From Empedobacter stercoris (GTDB lineage: Bacteria; Bacteroidota; Bacteroidia; Flavobacteriales; Weeksellaceae), in NCBI RefSeq assembly GCF_020281205.1, contig NZ_JACXZC010000031.1, forward strand, positions 1 through 34,713: a stretch of 34,713 nucleotides of DNA, read 5' to 3'. The translations under genes were made by a program, and so were the position numbers. This document shows positions 19,795 through 28,449 of the stretch, one piece after another (within the stretch, counting starts at the first letter, position 1; every line of letters starts with the position of its first letter). The notes under the pieces were generated by a model that did no database searches, had not been told where the DNA came from, and worked only from the letters and a program-made list of their open reading frames with translations.

Positions 19795-22329
19795 ATGTCT
19801 AAAAATCTCGTTATTGTTGAGTCCCCAGCAAAAGCTAAAACCATTCAAGGTTTTTTAGGTGATGATTTTATCGTGGAGTCAAGTTTTGGTCACGTAGTCG
19901 ATTTACCAAAGAAAGGAATGGGAATCGAAATCGAGAATCATTATAAGCCAATCTACGAAGTAACACCTGATAAAAAGGATGTTGTAAGTAAACTAAAAAA
20001 ATTGTCTTCTAAAGCCGAAACAATTTGGTTAGCATCCGATGAGGACCGTGAAGGAGAGGCTATTTCTTGGCACTTATATCACGTTCTTGGGTTAGAAAAA
20101 AAGGATACAAAACGTATTGTTTTTAATGAGATTACGAAAAAAGCTATCCAACGTGCAGTAGATAATCCACGTGAAATTGATGAGAATTTGGTAGATGCAC
20201 AACAAGCTCGTCGTGTTTTGGATCGATTAGTTGGTTTTGAGATGTCACCAATCTTATGGAAAAAAATCAAACCAGGTTTATCAGCAGGACGTGTTCAATC
20301 GGTTTCTGTTCGATTGATTGTTGAGCGCGAAAAAGAAATTCAAAACTTTGTTCCAGTTTCATCATACAAATTCATCGCAATTTTCCAAACAAATGAAGGA
20401 AGAACATTAAAAGCAGTTTTAACAAAAGAATTTTCAACGTTAAAAGAAGCTGAAGATTTTTTAGCAACATGTGTTGGAGCAGATTTTAAAGTAAATGATT
20501 TACAGAAAAAACCTGCAAAACGTACGCCTTCAGCACCATTCACAACATCTACATTGCAACAAGAAGCTTCTCGTAAATTAGGTTTTTCTGTTTCGAGAAC
20601 AATGCGTGTAGCGCAACAGTTGTATGAATCTGGGCATATTACCTATATGAGAACGGATAGTGTGAATTTATCTGATGATGCATTAACTGCAGTTAAAGCA
20701 GAGATAGAATCTGCTTACGGGAACAAATATGTTGAGATCAGAAAGTATAAAAATAAAAACTCTTCCGCACAAGAAGCTCACGAGGCAATTCGTCCTACGC
20801 ATTTCGAAAATCATTCGATAAATGCAGACGATTCGATGCGTAAACTATACGAATTAATTTGGAAACGTACAGTTGCTTCTCAAATGGCAAATGCCGAATT
20901 AGAGCGAACAATCATTGATATTGATAACAACAAAAACAACTTTATTTTTCAAGCAAAAGGAGAAGTGATTGTTTTTGATGGTTTCTTAAAAGTCTATCAA
21001 GAATCGCATGATGACGAAGATACGGATGATGACAAAGTATTGTTGCCAAGCGTAAAAGTAAATGAGCAATTGAAAGCGGATGAAATTAACGGTACGGAAC
21101 GATTTTCTCGTCCTGCTGCTCGTTATACAGAAGCATCTTTGGTAAAAAAATTAGAAGAATTAGGAATCGGTCGACCTTCAACTTATGCCCCAACAATCTC
21201 TACAATCCATAATAGAGGTTACGTAGAAGTTGGTGAATTGGATGGACAAGAACGAATATACAATACGTTAACATTAGTTGATAATCAAATCAAAAAAGCA
21301 CAACAAAAAGAAATTTTTGGTGCAGATCGTCGCAAATTAATCCCAACTGATATTGGAATTGTGGTAAATGATTTCTTGGTAGATTATTTTACAAACGTGT
21401 TGGATTATGATTTTACTGCTCGTGTTGAAAATAGTTTTGATGAGATTGCAGAAGGTAAATTGAATTGGACAAAAATGATTGATGAGTTTTATACAAAATT
21501 TCATCAAACGGTAGAAGATGTTCAAGAAAATGCAGATCGTGCAACAGGAGAACGAGAGTTGGGAATCGATCCAACTTCAGGTAAAAAAGTACATGCACGT
21601 ATTGGGCGTTTTGGACCAATGATTCAGATAGGAGAAGCAGAGGATGAGGAAAAACCACGTTTTGCGAGTCTTCAAAAACATCAATCGATTCATAATATTA
21701 CATTAGAAGAAGCATTAAAATTATTCGAATTACCAAAAACTTTGGGTGAGTATAAAGCGCACGAAGTTGAGGTGAATATTGGACGTTTCGGCCCTTACGT
21801 AAAGTTTGATGATAAATACATTTCGATTCCGAAAGAAGAAGATCCAATGGATTTGTCATTTGAACGTGCGGTAGAACTAATCGAAGAAAAGTTAAAAGCC
21901 GATGCGCCGATTGCACAATACGAAGGATATGATGTAACAAAAGGTAAAGGACGTTTTGGACCATTTATCAAATGGAACGAATGGTTTATCAATGTTCCAA
22001 AAAAATACGATTTCGATCATTTATCACAAGCGGATATTATCGAATTGATTGAAGATAAAAAACGCAAAGAATCTGAGCGTGTTGTTCGCGAATGGGCAGA
22101 ACAAGAAATTCGTTTAGAAAAAGCGCGTTGGGGACGTTTCAATTTAATTCAAGGAAAAATTAAAGTTGAATTACCAAAAGAAACAAATCCAGAAGCGTTG
22201 ACTTTGGCTGAGGTAGAAAAATTGATAGAAGCAGCTAAACCTGTAAAGAAAACTGCTACAAAGAAAGCTCCAGCTAAAAAAGCAACTGCCAAGAAAACGA
22301 CAACTAAAAAACCAACGACTAAAAAGTAA
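19795..22329 (+). CDS. topA: DNA topoisomerase I
   Basis: Type IA topoisomerase that relaxes negative supercoils. The 844-residue protein opens with the Toprim domain VIVESPAKAKTIQ, has DEDREGE (residues about 82-88) and the active-site tyrosine in GHITYMRTDSVNLS (about 281-294). Instead of Cys4 zinc ribbons, its C-terminal part has several repeats of the type G-R-F-G-P-x-I/V (near 603, 665, 719). The tail is a low-complexity Lys/Ala/Thr stretch (about 815-844) probably helping nonspecific DNA binding. The stop overlaps the next start in TAATG, so the downstream gene is translationally coupled. Confidence 0.96.
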   Translation: MSKNLVIVESPAKAKTIQGFLGDDFIVESSFGHVVDLPKKGMGIEIENHYKPIYEVTPDKKDVVSKLKKLSSKAETIWLASDEDREGEAISWHLYHVLGLEKKDTKRIVFNEITKKAIQRAVDNPREIDENLVDAQQARRVLDRLVGFEMSPILWKKIKPGLSAGRVQSVSVRLIVEREKEIQNFVPVSSYKFIAIFQTNEGRTLKAVLTKEFSTLKEAEDFLATCVGADFKVNDLQKKPAKRTPSAPFTTSTLQQEASRKLGFSVSRTMRVAQQLYESGHITYMRTDSVNLSDDALTAVKAEIESAYGNKYVEIRKYKNKNSSAQEAHEAIRPTHFENHSINADDSMRKLYELIWKRTVASQMANAELERTIIDIDNNKNNFIFQAKGEVIVFDGFLKVYQESHDDEDTDDDKVLLPSVKVNEQLKADEINGTERFSRPAARYTEASLVKKLEELGIGRPSTYAPTISTIHNRGYVEVGELDGQERIYNTLTLVDNQIKKAQQKEIFGADRRKLIPTDIGIVVNDFLVDYFTNVLDYDFTARVENSFDEIAEGKLNWTKMIDEFYTKFHQTVEDVQENADRATGERELGIDPTSGKKVHARIGRFGPMIQIGEAEDEEKPRFASLQKHQSIHNITLEEALKLFELPKTLGEYKAHEVEVNIGRFGPYVKFDDKYISIPKEEDPMDLSFERAVELIEEKLKADAPIAQYEGYDVTKGKGRFGPFIKWNEWFINVPKKYDFDHLSQADIIELIEDKKRKESERVVREWAEQEIRLEKARWGRFNLIQGKIKVELPKETNPEALTLAEVEKLIEAAKPVKKTATKKAPAKKATAKKTTTKKPTTKK

Positions 22330-23480
22330 TGTACAACGACTTTTTAAAACCCGTTTCTGAAGAATTACAAGATTTTGCGAAGTCTTGTAATTCTTTTGCG
22401 TTAGGTACATCAATTAAATTTCGTAAAAATGTTCTTGAAACAGCAGAAAACACGAATGATAAAATTGCAATAATTGGTGTGACTGAATCTCGTTCGAAAC
22501 AAAAAGATTTGATTGAAGACGTAGATTTTAGCTTAATTCGAACTCAATTGTACGAATTACAAATGGGCAATTGGTCGATAGATTTGTACGATTTTGGTGA
22601 TGTTAATTACTATGATGACAAACATGAAACCGAAAAAGTTTTTAGAGAGGTTACAAACGGACTGATACGAGATGGATACAATGTGGTTATTTTGGGAGGA
22701 AACCCAAGTTTGGGATACCAGCAATATCGTGCTTATGATGAACTTGTTGATAAAATAAATTATTTAACTATTGATCACAAATTACGTTTAGGCAAAGATG
22801 AAGCTCAAACAACGGAGACTAATTATTTAACTAAAATTATTTCGAACGAACCTTTCAATTTATTAGATTATACAAATATTGGTTTTCAGACGTATTTCGT
22901 AGCGCAAGAAAAATTGGATTTGTTGGATCAGTTAAATTTTGAAGCTGTTCGTTTAGGAGTTATTTCAGAGAATCTAAAAGAAATAGAACCTTATTCAAGA
23001 GATATTCATGCCGCTTTGCTTAATCTTTCAAGTTTGCAAGGTTCAGATTTTTCTTCTTCAAAAAATATGACACCAAATGGTTTTACATCGCGAGAAATTT
23101 GTGCCTTAACAAGATATTTAGGCTTCAGCAATAAATTGTCTTCACTTTACGTTTGTGACTATATCGAGAACTATAAAAAATTAGATCATTTGCTTATAGC
23201 ACAGATGATTTGGTATTTTATTGATGGGAAAAATCATCGCCCAGAGATAAAAAGTTTTGACGATACACAATATTTTGAGAAAATTTTTGTTCCTACAGAA
23301 GGATATAATTATATTTTTTATCGAAATACAGTAACTAATCAATTGTGGATTGAAGTTGACAACACAATTGATGGAGAACGAAAATTTGAAATTATTTCGT
23401 GTTCAGAAAAAGATTATGAACAAGCCTTGAATGGAGAAATACCCAATAGATGGTGGAAGTATTTCAAAAAATTTTATTAA
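22329..23480 (+). CDS. Degenerate arginase/formimidoylglutamase-like protein
   Basis: A 383-residue cytoplasmic protein that keeps the ureohydrolase layout (IAIIGV near 46-51, WSIDLYDFGDV near 82-92, NVVILGG near 118-124) but has lost the dimanganese site. The GG(D/G)H-type ligand is GGNPS at 123-127, the DAHxD region is IDHKLRLG at 148-155, and the SxDxD region is LLNLSSLQGSD near 230-240. As I recall, flavobacterial relatives at the topA-gldK locus are already divergent, and this copy goes further. It overlaps the topA stop by one base and is followed 107 bases later by gldK. It is probably a pseudoenzyme with a structural or regulatory role. Confidence 0.75.
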   Translation: MYNDFLKPVSEELQDFAKSCNSFALGTSIKFRKNVLETAENTNDKIAIIGVTESRSKQKDLIEDVDFSLIRTQLYELQMGNWSIDLYDFGDVNYYDDKHETEKVFREVTNGLIRDGYNVVILGGNPSLGYQQYRAYDELVDKINYLTIDHKLRLGKDEAQTTETNYLTKIISNEPFNLLDYTNIGFQTYFVAQEKLDLLDQLNFEAVRLGVISENLKEIEPYSRDIHAALLNLSSLQGSDFSSSKNMTPNGFTSREICALTRYLGFSNKLSSLYVCDYIENYKKLDHLLIAQMIWYFIDGKNHRPEIKSFDDTQYFEKIFVPTEGYNYIFYRNTVTNQLWIEVDNTIDGERKFEIISCSEKDYEQALNGEIPNRWWKYFKKFY

Positions 23481-23493
23481 AAATAAAGAATAA

Positions 23494-23527
23494 TTGTAAA
23501 AATCAATTAATAAAATGCCTTAATTTG
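23494..23527 (+). promoter_or_regulatory. Weak candidate promoter for gldKLMN
   Basis: TTG (23494-23496), 23 bases, then TTAATTTG (23520-23527), one base off TAnnTTTG. No terminator precedes it, so gldK may also be read through from topA. Confidence 0.3.
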
Positions 23528-23587
23528 TAGCCTTATTAATTGAGAACTAAAAGTATAAAACCTGTATAAAAATAAATCTATAGCAGA

Positions 23588-25027
23588 ATGAATAGAATTT
23601 TGGTAAGTGCATTGTTGCTATCTCTTTCTTTATCATCATGTAAAATGTTGAAAAACAGAGGGAGTAGTGATAGAAATGATGGACAGATAGTTTCGAAAAC
23701 CTCTTCAGCTTGGACGCCTGTTCGTCCAAAAGGAATGGTTCCGATTCCGAGTGGATCGTTTGTTTTAGGACAAACAGATTATGATTTTACAAAAACAAAT
23801 GACGCTCCAGTGAAAACTGTTACTGTTACAGGTTTTTTTATGGACGATACAGAAATTACAAACTCTGAGTATCAGATTTTTGTGAATTATGTAAAAGATT
23901 CTATCGCTCGTACCGCTTTAGCAAATAAGGCTGAAGCATTAGGGTTTGACCCAATGAATCCAGGTGCAGATGGTGATGGAATAGGTGCTTTTGCATATGT
24001 TTCCGGATCTGAAGATGGAGAAGGAACACCGTACGATGAATATCTTAAAAATAGCAATACAGGTAGAGATGGTCAATCATTAGACTCAAGAAAGTTAAAT
24101 TGGAAACAACGTCTTGAGTGGGATAAATATAAGTACCCAGATGTAGATTACGCAGAAGTAATGGAAGGACTTTACTATCCACCAGAAGAACGTATGAATG
24201 GAGAGAGACGTATCGATACGCGTAAATTAAATTATTCATATGTAACAGTTGACCAGGCTGCTGCTGCGAAAAAACGTGGAACGTTTCGCGTAGATTTTAG
24301 AAAAGAATTTAGTTTAAATATTTATCCAGATACAACAGTTTGGGTAAGAGATTTCAACTACTCGTACAATGATCCAATGCACCAAGATTATTTCTGGCAC
24401 AAAGCTTATGCAGATTATCCTGTAGTTGGAATTAATTGGAATCAGGCGACTGCTTTCTGTGATTTCCGCACAAGATATCACAATACAGCTTTAAATAATA
24501 AGAAGAAAAGAGGAAGCCAAGTGAAGGTAATTAGCTATCGTCTACCAACAGAAATTGAGTGGGAATACGCTGCTAAAGGAGGTTTAGAAAACGCTCCATA
24601 CCCTTGGGGAGGTCCTTACTTAACAGACGATAGAGGATGTTATTTAGCGAATTTCAAGCCAAAACGTGGTGATTATTTAGAAATCAACGATGGTAAGAAA
24701 ACGGGATATATGTACACAGCACCAATTAAAACTTTCAAAGCGAATGGATATGGTCTGTACGATATGGCGGGTAACGTTGCAGAATGGACAAGTTCTCCTT
24801 ATAACAGATCTTCCTACACTATGTCTTCAACGCTTAATCCTTCAATTACAATGTCAGGAGAAGTAAATAGAAGTGTACGTGGAGGATCATGGAAAGATGT
24901 CGGTTATTTATTAATGACTTCATCAAGAGATTGGGAACACAAAGATTCAGCAAGAAGCTTTATCGGTTTCCGTACAGTTCAATCTTTCCCAGAAGGATCT
25001 AAAGTAAATTACAGAAAAACTAAATAA
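23588..25027 (+). CDS. gldK: T9SS outer-membrane ring lipoprotein GldK (PorK)
   Basis: Forms, with GldN, the periplasmic ring under the outer membrane in the type IX secretion system. The 479-residue protein has a lipoprotein signal peptide with lipobox SLSSC (Cys18). The rest is a formylglycine-generating-enzyme/SUMF1-like domain: PIPSGSFVLGQTDYDFT near 53, VVGINWNQATAFC near 280, YRLPTEIEWEYAAKGG near 318, GLYDMAGNVAEWTSSPYN near 395 and VRGGSW near 434. Such proteins use the fold as structure, not for catalysis. Gliding itself cannot be inferred, because non-gliding relatives also carry these genes. Confidence 0.95.
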   Translation: MNRILVSALLLSLSLSSCKMLKNRGSSDRNDGQIVSKTSSAWTPVRPKGMVPIPSGSFVLGQTDYDFTKTNDAPVKTVTVTGFFMDDTEITNSEYQIFVNYVKDSIARTALANKAEALGFDPMNPGADGDGIGAFAYVSGSEDGEGTPYDEYLKNSNTGRDGQSLDSRKLNWKQRLEWDKYKYPDVDYAEVMEGLYYPPEERMNGERRIDTRKLNYSYVTVDQAAAAKKRGTFRVDFRKEFSLNIYPDTTVWVRDFNYSYNDPMHQDYFWHKAYADYPVVGINWNQATAFCDFRTRYHNTALNNKKKRGSQVKVISYRLPTEIEWEYAAKGGLENAPYPWGGPYLTDDRGCYLANFKPKRGDYLEINDGKKTGYMYTAPIKTFKANGYGLYDMAGNVAEWTSSPYNRSSYTMSSTLNPSITMSGEVNRSVRGGSWKDVGYLLMTSSRDWEHKDSARSFIGFRTVQSFPEGSKVNYRKTK

Positions 25028-25055
25028 CCTATTTTTAAAAAATAAAAAGCATCAT

Positions 25056-25727
25056 ATGGCATTACAAGCTTCAAAACAAGAACGTCTTACAAATTTTTTG
25101 TATAATTTCTTTGCCGCAGTAGTAATTATCGGGGCATTATGTAAAATTACTCATACAAATTTAGGGCCAATTTCAGCCAATTTAATCTTAACCATTGGAT
25201 TAGTAGCTGAAGCATTCGTTTTCTTTTATTCAGCATTTTTTGATAAACCTCAAGGTAGCTATGAATGGGAAAAAGCGTATCCAGAATTATTAAGTGGTGA
25301 GCCAGTAGAAAGAAAGACAGCTGCAGTTGCAACAGCAGGAAACAACTTAACAGCTGAATTAGATAAAGTTTTAGCTGATGCTAAATTAGACAAAGAAGTG
25401 TTTGAAAGATTACGTGGATCATTAGATAAATTTGGATCTGCAGTAAACGAATTAAATACAACGACAACAGCTGTAGCTTCTACAGAACAATACAGCAACG
25501 AAATTGCAAAGGCATCTAATAACATTAGCCAATTGAATGCAGTCTATGCTGAGCAAATTTTAAATAGCCAAAAACAAGTAGAATTAAATAAACAATTTAT
25601 CGAAGAGATGCAAAAATCTTCAGGTAGTTCAGAGCAATTCTTAAAAGAAATGCAAGAGCTTTCTGCGAATATTAATGCATTGAACAAAGTATATGGAGGT
25701 ATGCTTTCTGCAATGAAAAATAACTAA
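25056..25727 (+). CDS. gldL: T9SS motor protein GldL (PorL)
   Basis: Inner-membrane proton-driven motor subunit that works with GldM. The 223-residue protein has two N-terminal helices (about 14-33 and 39-60). Polar residues within them, Lys30, His33 and Glu52, have the same spacing as residues recalled as essential for proton coupling in Flavobacterium johnsoniae GldL (Lys27, His30, Glu49). The cytoplasmic remainder is helical and coiled-coil-like, rich in Leu, Asn and Glu. The gene starts 28 bases after gldK and 51 bases before gldM. Confidence 0.95.
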   Translation: MALQASKQERLTNFLYNFFAAVVIIGALCKITHTNLGPISANLILTIGLVAEAFVFFYSAFFDKPQGSYEWEKAYPELLSGEPVERKTAAVATAGNNLTAELDKVLADAKLDKEVFERLRGSLDKFGSAVNELNTTTTAVASTEQYSNEIAKASNNISQLNAVYAEQILNSQKQVELNKQFIEEMQKSSGSSEQFLKEMQELSANINALNKVYGGMLSAMKNN

Positions 25728-25778
25728 TTCATTGATCTGATAAATTAAACTAATTATTCATTAATTCTATAAATTATT

Positions 25779-27344
25779 ATGGCAGGAGGTAGACTAACCG
25801 GACGTCAGAAGATGATTAACCTGATGTATCTCGTGTTCATTGCAATGATGGCTTTGAACGTGGATCGTGAGGTTTTGAGATCGTTCGAAACGATAAATAC
25901 TTCTTTAGAGTCAACAACGACTTTAACGAAAACAAATAACGATACCTTCTATGATCAAATTGATCTAAAAGTGAAGGATGATTCAACGTACGCAAAAACT
26001 CAAGCTCAAGCTGCTGAGGTAAAAAGACAAACAAATGAGTTTGTAGCTTACATTGATGGTTTGAAAAAAGAATTAAAAGGGTCTGATTATGTCTCAGGAT
26101 CAGAAGAAACTGATTACAATGCTTTATCAAACACGGAACCAGTTGTATCTCTATTTTTCAAAGGAAAAGGAGGTGATTCTGGAAATGAGAAAGCCAAAGA
26201 ATTCACAGGAAAAGTTGACGCATTCAGAAATTTCTTAATGACTTTTGCAAAACAAAGTCCAGATGCTAAAAATGCTGAAGCTCGTATCAACGAATTTTTT
26301 GGAACGAAATCAAAAACTAAAAAACAAACTTGGGTACAGGAAAAGTTTAATGATCAACCAATGATTGCATCGTTAACAAATTTATCTAAGATGCAAATGG
26401 ATGCTCGCACAGAAGAAGGTAACTTGGTAAGAGCATTATTATCTGGTAAATTAGAGGAGAAAATTGAATTGGATGCGTTCCAAGGTTTATTCTTATCTCC
26501 AGGAGTTGTTAAAGTTGGGGACGAAGCTGTTCTTAATGTTGTCTTAGGAGCTTATGATAATTCGATTAAAGGTTCTGTTTCTACAAGTGTTGGAAACGCA
26601 GAAGTAGTAGATGGTAAAGCATCAATCAAATTAAATACAGGATCTGTAGGTATGCATCAATTAACTGGTAGCATTACTTATGTATCGAATGGGCAAACTA
26701 AAAAGGTTGATATCGCACCTTCAACATATCAAGTTGTTGCGCAAACTTTAGATAAAAAAGCTGCTGAAATCATTGAGAAAGATCCAACAGGAGGTTCTAT
26801 TGTTGCCGATAATTTACGTGTTGTTTACCGTGGAGTATCCAACCCAATCTCTGCAACAATTAATGGAGCAAATGGACCAGTAAGCTTAAATGCTTCATCA
26901 GGTTCTGTTTCTGGAGCAGGAGCTAACAAATGGAATTACACGCCAGGTGGAGGAAGTGAAGTAACATTCACTGCTACAACGAAAGCAAGTTCAGGTAAAA
27001 CATTATCTGTTCGTGAAACGTTCCGTATCAAACCAGTTCCACCAGCACGTGGTGTTATTTTAGGAAAAACGAGTCCAGCTATTCCAGATAATGGAATTGC
27101 AGCACAAACAATTCGTGTAGACTGGCCAGATTTCTTATTCCCAATTTCAGGAGAAGTAACATCATTTAATGTTCGTGTACCAGGTCAAGCTACAGTACGT
27201 GTTACAGGAAGTAAAATGTCAGGAGCCGCAGGTGCAATTTCGAAAGCGAAAAAAGGAGATATAATTGGTGTATTCGATATTAAATATCGTACTAATTCTG
27301 GTCAAACAGGAGAAGCATCATCAATTGCAATTCAAGTACAATAA
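25779..27344 (+). CDS. gldM: T9SS motor-shaft protein GldM (PorM)
   Basis: Single-span protein that reaches from the inner-membrane GldL motor across the periplasm to the GldK/GldN ring. The 521-residue sequence starts GGRLTGRQKMINLMYLVFIA, with Arg9 before one transmembrane helix (about 13-26), then a helical D1 region and beta-rich Ig-like D2-D4 domains (VVDGKASIKLNTGSVG near 275; SISATING-type repeats; RGVILGKTSPAIPDNG near 425). Arg9 corresponds to the residue recalled as pairing with the GldL glutamate. Full length, 22 bases before gldN. Confidence 0.95.
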   Translation: MAGGRLTGRQKMINLMYLVFIAMMALNVDREVLRSFETINTSLESTTTLTKTNNDTFYDQIDLKVKDDSTYAKTQAQAAEVKRQTNEFVAYIDGLKKELKGSDYVSGSEETDYNALSNTEPVVSLFFKGKGGDSGNEKAKEFTGKVDAFRNFLMTFAKQSPDAKNAEARINEFFGTKSKTKKQTWVQEKFNDQPMIASLTNLSKMQMDARTEEGNLVRALLSGKLEEKIELDAFQGLFLSPGVVKVGDEAVLNVVLGAYDNSIKGSVSTSVGNAEVVDGKASIKLNTGSVGMHQLTGSITYVSNGQTKKVDIAPSTYQVVAQTLDKKAAEIIEKDPTGGSIVADNLRVVYRGVSNPISATINGANGPVSLNASSGSVSGAGANKWNYTPGGGSEVTFTATTKASSGKTLSVRETFRIKPVPPARGVILGKTSPAIPDNGIAAQTIRVDWPDFLFPISGEVTSFNVRVPGQATVRVTGSKMSGAAGAISKAKKGDIIGVFDIKYRTNSGQTGEASSIAIQVQ

Positions 27345-27366
27345 ACAAAAAAATAAAATTTAGCAT

Positions 27367-28269
27367 ATGAAATATCTTTTGTTTGGTTTAATGAGTTTTT
27401 TCTCAACCCTTACAATGGCGCAAAATGTTCTTAATGCTGTTTCACCAGAACAGTTGAGAAAAGACCGCGAAAATAGAACAAGAGTTGATGAGGCTGGAGA
27501 TACTGTAAGTACGGCACAAGATCCAATGAAATATGGCTTTATCGAGGATAAAGATGTCTTATGGTCGAAAGTTGTATGGGAAGTCATTGATTTGAACGAG
27601 CGTCTAAATCAACCTTATTATAGATCTGGTGATGAATTAGTACAGAATTCAAAATCATTGTATGATGTTTTAGTTGACGGAGTTCGTACTAAAAAAATTA
27701 AAGAAGTATACGATGATGAGTACTTTCAGACTAAAATGAGTTTTGATCAAATCATGGCTCGTAACGAAAAGAAAGATACTCAACAGTATTACTATGATAT
27801 GATTGCAGCAGGTGAAAATCCTGACGAAGCAGCTATTTTCAATTACAAAGTAAAATCTGATGATATTAAAATGGTGAAAACGAAAGGTCTTTGGTACATT
27901 GATCGTCGTTTAGGAGAATTAAAATATCGTTTGTTAGGATTAGCGATCATGGGACCAGATGCACAATCTTTGGGAACTGAATTTGCAGACGGAACGTATG
28001 TCGATTTATTTTGGATTTGGTATCCAGATGCACGTAATGTTTTGGTAAATGCAACTGTTTTCAATCCAAGCAACTCTAATTCCGCGATTACTTATGATGA
28101 GATGTTAAATGCAAGACGATTTAGTTCTGTTATTTACAAAGCGCAAACCATGTACGGAACGAAGATGATTGAGGATTATATTCCAAATGATTCGAAGGGA
28201 CAATTAGAAGAACATCATAAAATTAGAAATTCTATTATTCAGGCAGAAGCCGATATGTGGAATTATTAA
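27367..28269 (+). CDS. gldN: T9SS ring protein GldN (PorN)
   Basis: Periplasmic partner of GldK. The 300-residue protein has a signal peptide cleaved after about residue 19 (TLTMAQ), then the conserved region ENRTRVDEAGDTV, YGFIEDKDVLWSKVVWEVIDLNERLN and MVKTKGLWYIDRRLGELKYRLLG, which are typical of GldN/PorN. It is the last gene of gldKLMN and is followed by a strong terminator. No gldJ, sprA or other T9SS genes are in the window. Confidence 0.94.
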   Translation: MKYLLFGLMSFFSTLTMAQNVLNAVSPEQLRKDRENRTRVDEAGDTVSTAQDPMKYGFIEDKDVLWSKVVWEVIDLNERLNQPYYRSGDELVQNSKSLYDVLVDGVRTKKIKEVYDDEYFQTKMSFDQIMARNEKKDTQQYYYDMIAAGENPDEAAIFNYKVKSDDIKMVKTKGLWYIDRRLGELKYRLLGLAIMGPDAQSLGTEFADGTYVDLFWIWYPDARNVLVNATVFNPSNSNSAITYDEMLNARRFSSVIYKAQTMYGTKMIEDYIPNDSKGQLEEHHKIRNSIIQAEADMWNY

Positions 28270-28285
28270 TAAAATGTTATAAAAC

Positions 28286-28318
28286 TAAAGCTCCAATCTC
28301 AAGATTGGAGCTTTTTTT
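28286..28318 (+). terminator. gldKLMN terminator
   Basis: A perfect stem, AAAGCTCCAATC with GATTGGAGCTTT around TCAA, followed by a T run, 17 bases after the gldN stop. Confidence 0.92.
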
Positions 28319-28372
28319 ATTTAAAATAGTTTAATTCCTCTACAATATTTTTTTCCAGAATTTAGTTATTCC

Positions 28373-28449
28373 CTAAAATCTAAAATCTAAAATCTAAAAT
28401 CTAAAATCTAAAATCTAAAATCTAAAATCTAAAATCTAAAATCTAAAAT
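28373..28449. repeat. Heptamer tandem repeat CTAAAAT, 11 perfect copies
   Basis: Eleven uninterrupted copies of CTAAAAT (ATTTTAG on the other strand) occupy 77 bases and end exactly next to the stop codon of the minus-strand EEP gene. No base differs between copies, which suggests recent expansion or slippage. The upstream flank is ordinary AT-rich DNA. Confidence 0.97.

Noticed and set aside
21337-22413. Several minus-strand frames opposite topA
   Set aside because: Low-complexity, Leu/Phe-rich products complementary to a clear coding gene.
28373-28449. Possible CRISPR array
   Set aside because: The units are 7 bases with no spacers; it is a simple tandem repeat.
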